Assembly: GCA_025331435.1 (NCBI GenBank)
Contig: JAIWNI010000060.1
Span: 123,191 to 187,190, forward strand
DNA: 64,000 bases
Reading direction: 5' to 3'
DNA from: Choanephora cucurbitarum
Lineage: Eukaryota; Mucoromycota; Mucoromycetes; Mucorales; Choanephoraceae
Positions 59,267 through 64,000 of this stretch are shown piece after piece (positions within the stretch are counted from its first letter, which is position 1; the number at the start of each line of letters is the position of its first letter). The translations under genes and the position numbers were made by a program. The notes under the pieces are model-generated. The model made no database searches and had not been told where the DNA came from. It saw only the letters and a program-made list of their open reading frames with translations.

Positions 59267-60576
59267 CAGTCACACCGAATAAATCTACATACGATTTTCG
59301 TATATTTGAACAACCGATAAATATGACATGTGTTGTAGTAAGCATTGGAAACTCTGAAGTGGACCTCATACTCTTTAAAGTGGACAAAATGTAGTTCAAC
59401 TCATGGCGTTTCAGAAAATGTAGAAAAAAAAATATCTTTTCATACTTTGTTGGGCCGCCATTGGGTTTCCATAACTGCCTGACAGCGATCGGGCATACTA
59501 CCAACTAAGCGTTCTGCAAGCTCATGGCTGATCAGCATTACTGATGTTGGGCCTTCTCTCTTCGATGAGCTTATCGAGAGAGCTCCACAGATGCTCAATC
59601 GGGTTGAGATCTGGGCTTTGTGGAGGCCAGAAGTCAAAGCGGTTGATTTGGTGTGAGTCCTTCCACCACGTCGCATACTTACCTGTGTGGCAGGTGGGAC
59701 CGTCTTCTTGTAATATGAAGTCTTGGTCCTCCTTCTGGTTCAAATCAATGAACCATGGCATGAATTTTTTGGCCAAATGTTGATGTAGGCATCCTGATCT
59801 ACAGAGCCATCAACAAAGGCCAAAGGACCAAAACCACCTGCCCAACAACAGCCCCAAATCATGACACTGCCTTTTCCCCACTTTGTTGTGGAGACAACAT
59901 GATCAGCTTGGTACCTCTCCCCGGCCTTGCGAACCACTTTGTCTCCTCCACGGTAGCCCTCGACAGTGAATCGTGATTCATCCGACCAAACTACACGTCT
60001 CCAGTCATCCTTTGTCCAGTTGACCCTTTCCTTAGCCCAACGAAGCCTTTTCAACCTATTTTCTTCTGACAGCTTTGGCTTGTGTGCCGCGAAGTAGGAA
60101 CCAAAGCCCAAATCCTTTAAATACTTGATCAAAGTATCTCGATGGATGACAATTCCACTTGCCTTTGCTTCCATATTAATTTGAGTATATGAGGCAAGCG
60201 GATTGCGTCTTGTAATCAATTCAAGACTTCTTGCATCCCTTTCACTCAGCTTCTTGGGTCTTCCAGGGCTGCTACGACCAATAGGTGTACCAGTTTGGTC
60301 GACACGGTCCAACACAGTCTGCACAGTTGCTTTACTGAGCTCAACAACGTCTGCGATCTTTTGCATAGAAAGATTTGCTTTTCTGAGATAATAAATGCCC
60401 CACAAAACACGCTCTTCTAGTTTCTTGCCACGCTTGGCATTCTCGGAAGCGGTTCCACTGTTTGTTTTTTGTTGTTTTCTAGGAGGCATATGTAGTTTTA
60501 TAAAGAAAAGTAATGAAAAGTATATTAAAAATTCCTATAAAATATTGGCTGTATGTAGATTTATTCGGTGTGACTG
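59267..60576 (-). mobile_element. Tc1/mariner DNA transposon with 26-base terminal inverted repeats
   Basis: Perfect inverted repeats of 26 bases (outer end CAGTCACACC) lie at 59267..59292 and 60551..60576, each flanked by TA (59265..59266 and 60577..60578), the expected target duplication. The element is 1310 bases and holds a minus-strand transposase gene. It is inserted in the last codons of a Gypsy-type integrase frame, so it is younger than that element. Identical repeats suggest a fairly recent insertion, although the transposase is already broken. Confidence 0.95.
59440..60489 (-). pseudogene. Tc1/mariner transposase, two frameshifts
   Basis: It reads from M-P-P-R-K-Q-Q-K-T at 60489. 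An N-terminal helix-turn-helix (I-A-D-V-V-E-L-S-K-A-T-V) is followed by the G-R-P-K-K-L-S link and a second HTH. The DDE catalytic core has W-S-D-E-S-R-F, E-D-G-P-T-C-H and P-D-L-N-P-I-E-H-L-W. By my count 35 residues separate the second Asp from the Glu (DD35E-like rather than the common DD34E). The frame shifts near 59770 in a T/A run and again near 59525, before the conserved tail S-M-P-D-R-C-Q-A-V. The catalytic acids are all present, but the protein is not continuous. A host-supplied transposase could still act on the ends. Confidence 0.92.
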
Positions 60577-61454
60577 TAGAAAGGTTTCGTCAAGGAAATA
60601 AGCATATTTTTTAGGATCTTTCCAGTCGACAACTGTTTCAAATTGTATCTTGTTTTTGACAGTACGGTTGCGACCACGAAAGGACCATGCCAGTCATATG
60701 CTAATTTTCTAGGTTTTTTTTGCGCTGGAGAGTTGCATATTGAAAACCAATACCTTGTCTTCTTTCTTGTATCCGTACGAATCAGATACTTCTTCATATT
60801 GCTGATCTGTGTATGTACGAAATCAAACATAGTGTTCAGATTTTTTGTTAATTCTTTTGCAAAACGTAGTTGAGGAGTGTCTGTATTGCGATACTGCTTT
60901 GGATAGGATAGCTCTTGATCTTCTTCAGTCAAATATAAAGGAGTGCGAGCTTTTCTACCATGCATCAGTTCGAATGGACTTGTCTTGATTTGCGAATGGT
61001 ACATGTTATTATAAACAAAACGGATTAGACGCAGTTTGGTATCCCAAGTAGTTTTGATTGCTTCTTGTTTGCAGTATATCAATAGCATGTTACGCAGAGT
61101 CTTCATGTATTGCTCTACCAATCCATTGGACGATGCAACATAGGGAGGAGAAAACTGTAACTCAGTACCAGCAAAGTTAGCAGCATTATCACTGAAACAG
61201 ATCTCCGGGACGCCATGTCGCAAGATAAATCCATTGTAGAATGTCTTGGCTAGTTCCATCGAGCTGGGCGATTCCATAGGATATATTTCTACATATCTAG
61301 TAAAAGTATCAATGACCACTAATATGAATGAGTTGTTTGCAGTAGTAGTTGATACTGGTCCAAAGTAGTCTAGCGCTACTTTTTGGAATCGATAATCTCC
61401 AGTAGTTAGAGATAAGGGAAATTGTTTTTTTTGTTTCCTTTGATTTGCTGACAC
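60561..61454 (-). pseudogene. Integrase part of Gypsy-type pol, interrupted by mariner
   Basis: The integrase core reads V-A-L-D-Y-F-G-P-V, V-I-D-T-F-T-R-Y, F-S-D-N-A-A-N-F and Y-N-N-M-Y-H-S, followed by a chromodomain-free basic tail. It lies one frame away from the upstream RNase H, joined in an eight-A run near 61430, so a one-base change separates them. The last codons and stop of this frame (F-Y-S-H-T-E) come from the mariner inverted repeat. The pre-insertion frame would have met a stop within a few codons on the far side. Confidence 0.9.
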
Positions 61455-63142
61455 ACCATACAGGCTTTGGTAACTTGAGTAATATGTTGATCCATATTTG
61501 CAAAGTATAATCCAGCGGTCTGGATAGCCTTCAGCGTCTTGTTAGCACTACCATGACCAGCAAATTGAGAAGCATGATAATGGCCTGTTATGACGTGAAT
61601 CATATGTTGTGGTACCATTTTGAGCTGTTTGACTTTGTTAGCATATTTGTATCTTCTACACAGTATGTTATTCTTTAAATAAAACGACTTATCCGTCAGT
61701 GTTTCATCCCGCAATGCTTGAATGACTTTCGTCAATTTCTTGTCCTTTGCTTGTTCTGCTTTCCACCACAAATCTTCGGACCATGGATTGATAATCGCGG
61801 CAGAGACATTGGGGAGCGGATCTCGAGAGAGCAGGTCGGCAACAACATTTTTTGGACCAGACACATACTTTACTTGAAAGCCGTACGCTTGCAAGAAGAG
61901 ACACCAACGCCAGAGCCTAGGCTGTTTGTCCTGGTTAGTGCTCAGTAACCATTGCAGCGAGCAGTGATCCGTATAGACTGTAAAATGTCCTGATTTAAGG
62001 TATACCCTGTGCTTCTTGATTTCCCATACAATACTAAGTGCTTCTAATTCGCGAACAGAGTATTTTTGTTCATACTTTGATAGTGATCGAGAGGGAAACG
62101 CTAAAGGGTAAACTTGACCTTCGTCATCTTGTTGGCATAGTACAACACCAATGCCAAAAGAGGTGGCAGCATCGCAATGTAGTTCAAACGGCTTATTGAA
62201 ATTTGGCTGAACTAATGTAGGCAGTTCCGCTAGTTTCATTTTCAATGTATCGAACGCACTTTGTTGTTTTTCCGTCCATTTAAAGGGAGTGTCTTTTTGT
62301 TTGAGACGGCGATGCGGTTCAGCGATAATTTGATAATTTCTAATGAACTTCTGGTATACCCCACATACTCCGAGAAATCGTTCGAGTTCCTTTATGTTTG
62401 TAGGCTTAAATAGAACCTAAATAGGCGCAATTTTGTCTGGATTTGCTGAGATACCTTTATCAGACACAATGAAACCTAAGAGTTCAACTGATTTCAATCC
62501 AAAAGCACACTTGTCTTTGTTAATCGATAAATTAGCTGCTTTCAACCTGGACAAAACTTGTTCTATATCTCGAATGTGTTGTGTGGGTGATTTAGAATGA
62601 ATGATAATATCATTTAAATAAGCGATGGCAATGATATTCTTGAGTGGACCTAGGACGAGAGCCATCATTGACTGGAATACTGCAGGAGCATTTTTCAATC
62701 CAAATGGCATATAATTGAAGACGTATGTTCCATTTGTCGCAACCAACGCAGTTTTCTCTCGGTCTTCTTCCTTGATTCTAATAGCATAATAATCTGAGGC
62801 TAAATCTATTTTGGAGAAGATAGTAGAAGTACCCAGTGATTGCAATGCGAGATGTAAGTGAATGAATAAATACTTGATGGTTTCAGTAATTGCATTCAAT
62901 TTCACATAATTTCCACAAGGACGAATATTACCGTTATGTTTTGGAACCGCTGTGATGTTGGATCCCCATTCCGAGAAGAGAACCTTTTCCACTATGCCTA
63001 GATCAACTAGTTTCTCCATCTTGTCGTCTATCTTCTTTTGTATATCTGGATGATAGATTCGTGGTGCCGAATAAACAAGAGGAGAGTCACCAGTGTCTAT
63101 ATTAAATTCAATAATCACCGACAAAAAATTTGACACGGACAA
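61406..63142 (-). pseudogene. Reverse transcriptase/RNase H part of Gypsy-type pol, broken
   Basis: One frame interrupted by a TAG at 62417..62419. Reverse transcriptase pieces: N-I-D-T-G-D-S, the L-N-A-I-T-E block, F-S-K-I-D-L-A-S-D-Y-Y, N-Y-M-P-F-G-L-K-N-A-P-A-V-F-Q. The active-site motif, normally Y-x-D-D, reads Y-L-N-D (Asn codon at 62612..62614), so a catalytic Asp is lost. RNase H follows: L-H-C-D-A-A-T-S-F-G-I-G, Y-S-V-R-E-L-E-A-L, Y-T-D-H-C-S-L-Q-W-L. The H-x-H...C-M-V-C zinc-binding start of integrase ends this frame, which terminates in an A run near 61430. Confidence 0.9.
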
Positions 63143-63195
63143 CTAGCGTTATGTGTTTCATTTGTCCGTGTTGTTAACTTGTCAACACGGACAAA
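63133..63195. repeat. Palindrome cluster
   Basis: A perfect 13-base inverted repeat (TTTGTCCGTGTTG at 63161..63173; its complement at 63183..63195) with a 9-base loop, plus a third copy of the core ACACGGACAA at 63133..63142. It sits where recognisable reverse-transcriptase coding sequence ends. It could be the terminus of another element or a hairpin of the retroelement. Confidence 0.8.
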
Positions 63196-64000
63196 ATTGT
63201 TAGGTTGTCCTTGTCTAGAGTCGTACAGAAAAAACAGCCAAACCTTAATTTTGAATAGCGCAAACGTATTTGGACTTGTTTTATAAGTAGTTTTTTTAAT
63301 CTGAACATTTTTTACCAACTTTATTTGTTTCAAAGTTACAATGAGTGTTTTTGTTAATAATATAGGTTATAAAATACTGACCAATTCCTTGTTGGTAAGT
63401 TACTAATATAATACAAGTGTTTAGAGTTTTTAGACAATCATATAAATAGATATAATTAAGAAAAATAAGTAAAAGAGGAAGAAATAGATTGTGCAAAATA
63501 TCAGACTGAATTCATGGTAGAAATTCAGACAGATTTCTTTTTGTTACAATTTACAGTGTAAATTATTAGCTTGATTTTGTACTGTTTGGCAGCTAAAAAA
63601 ATAATAAAAAAAACAAGTAGATTTAAAGGGGTTTATTCCAATCCAAAAGTAAAGTGAATCTAATCTATCCCTAATTCTAAATGATCTCTCTATTTATATT
63701 TTTCGAAAGCTAGGATGATTTATGATATCTAATTTGCTGTTGATCGTATATTATCATGATTCCTTCGATGTCGATATCCAAAATCTATGATAGTTCAAAG
63801 TACGCATCTAAGGTGTGGCGAGAATACTAACTTGGACAGCCTTTCGATGTCAGACTCGAAATTGGAAGCATAAAGAATAATTATTGTTATATTGAAATTG
63901 AAGGATTTGATTGGCTGAATTAAGAATATAGGTAGTTCTAGTTATGTAGTTCACTACAGATTCCATTGTGGTGATTTAAATATTCATAAATGGGCGATTC
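63196..64000. other. AT-rich sequence to the window end
   Basis: About 800 bases with no recognisable gene. It may hold the retroelement's upstream part or another inserted element, but no gag, protease, primer-binding site or long terminal repeat was identified. Confidence 0.4.

Larger units (their letters stand above)
60551..63142 (-). mobile_element. Ty3/Gypsy-type retrotransposon remnant (pol region)
   Basis: Minus-strand pol in the Gypsy order: reverse transcriptase (about 63142-62417), RNase H (about 62245-61800), zinc-binding and integrase (about 61600-60580). No gag, protease or long terminal repeat was recognised; sequence upstream of the reverse transcriptase ends at a palindromic repeat near 63.13 kb. 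The 3' end is interrupted by the mariner element. It carries at least four lesions: mutated catalytic motif, in-frame TAG, frameshift and insertion. It is therefore an inactive relic. Confidence 0.88.

Noticed and set aside
1..64000. CRISPR arrays, rRNA operons or prokaryotic-type operons.
   Set aside because: No regularly spaced repeats or rRNA-like sequence were seen, and the spliced genes show nuclear eukaryotic DNA.

Overview
This window reads as nuclear DNA of an early-diverging filamentous fungus, most likely Mucoromycota and probably Mucorales. Genes are dense and interrupted by many introns of about 50-65 bases with GTAAGT/GTAAAT donors and short TAG/CAG acceptors. Intergenic DNA is AT-rich with long A and T runs. 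Several families present (DNA-PKcs, NR2C2AP, CPSF73, cullin-4, cyclin C) form an 'animal-like' set that is kept in early-diverging fungi. No species was assigned. Gene models were spliced by hand by checking reading-frame phase at each junction.

Layout. 1-5 kb: the tail of a small heat-shock protein, a long non-coding stretch, and an ankyrin protein with a PP1-docking motif. 5.2-13.6 kb: a minus-strand run of TRAPPC10/Trs130 (15 exons, 1182 aa), cullin-4 (8 exons, 771 aa) and cyclin C (5 exons, 268 aa). A decayed, intron-less copy of part of TRAPPC10 lies just upstream of cyclin C on the opposite strand. 13.6-18.7 kb: gene-poor DNA. 18.7-24.5 kb: a methyltransferase and a UDP-glycosyltransferase. 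24.5-29.2 kb: CPSF73/Ysh1, divergent from an NR2C2AP homologue, which converges on a multi-pass membrane protein with overlapping stop codons. 29.2-32 kb: gene-poor DNA with a probable pseudogene. 32.0-32.8 kb: a Q/M/P-rich protein. 33.1-48.1 kb: one very large minus-strand gene for DNA-PKcs, divergent from GRC3/NOL9 polynucleotide kinase (48.6-51.1 kb). 52.4-57.3 kb: a four-finger C2H2 protein, an unrecognised protein, a HAD hydrolase whose 3' end overlaps it, and ribosomal protein L19. 59.3 kb to the end: a broken Ty3/Gypsy-type pol gene with a Tc1/mariner element inserted near its 3' end.

Most genes are unrelated housekeeping functions: vesicle tethering, ubiquitin ligation, Mediator kinase, mRNA 3'-end cleavage, rRNA processing, translation and DNA-break repair. 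The main points for follow-up are the complete-looking fungal DNA-PKcs with a recognisable autophosphorylation segment, the processed TRAPPC10 copy beside its parent cluster, probable GC-AG introns, an L19 start codon split by an intron, and the nested transposons. I found no tRNA, rRNA or CRISPR array and no clear multi-gene system that is new to science.
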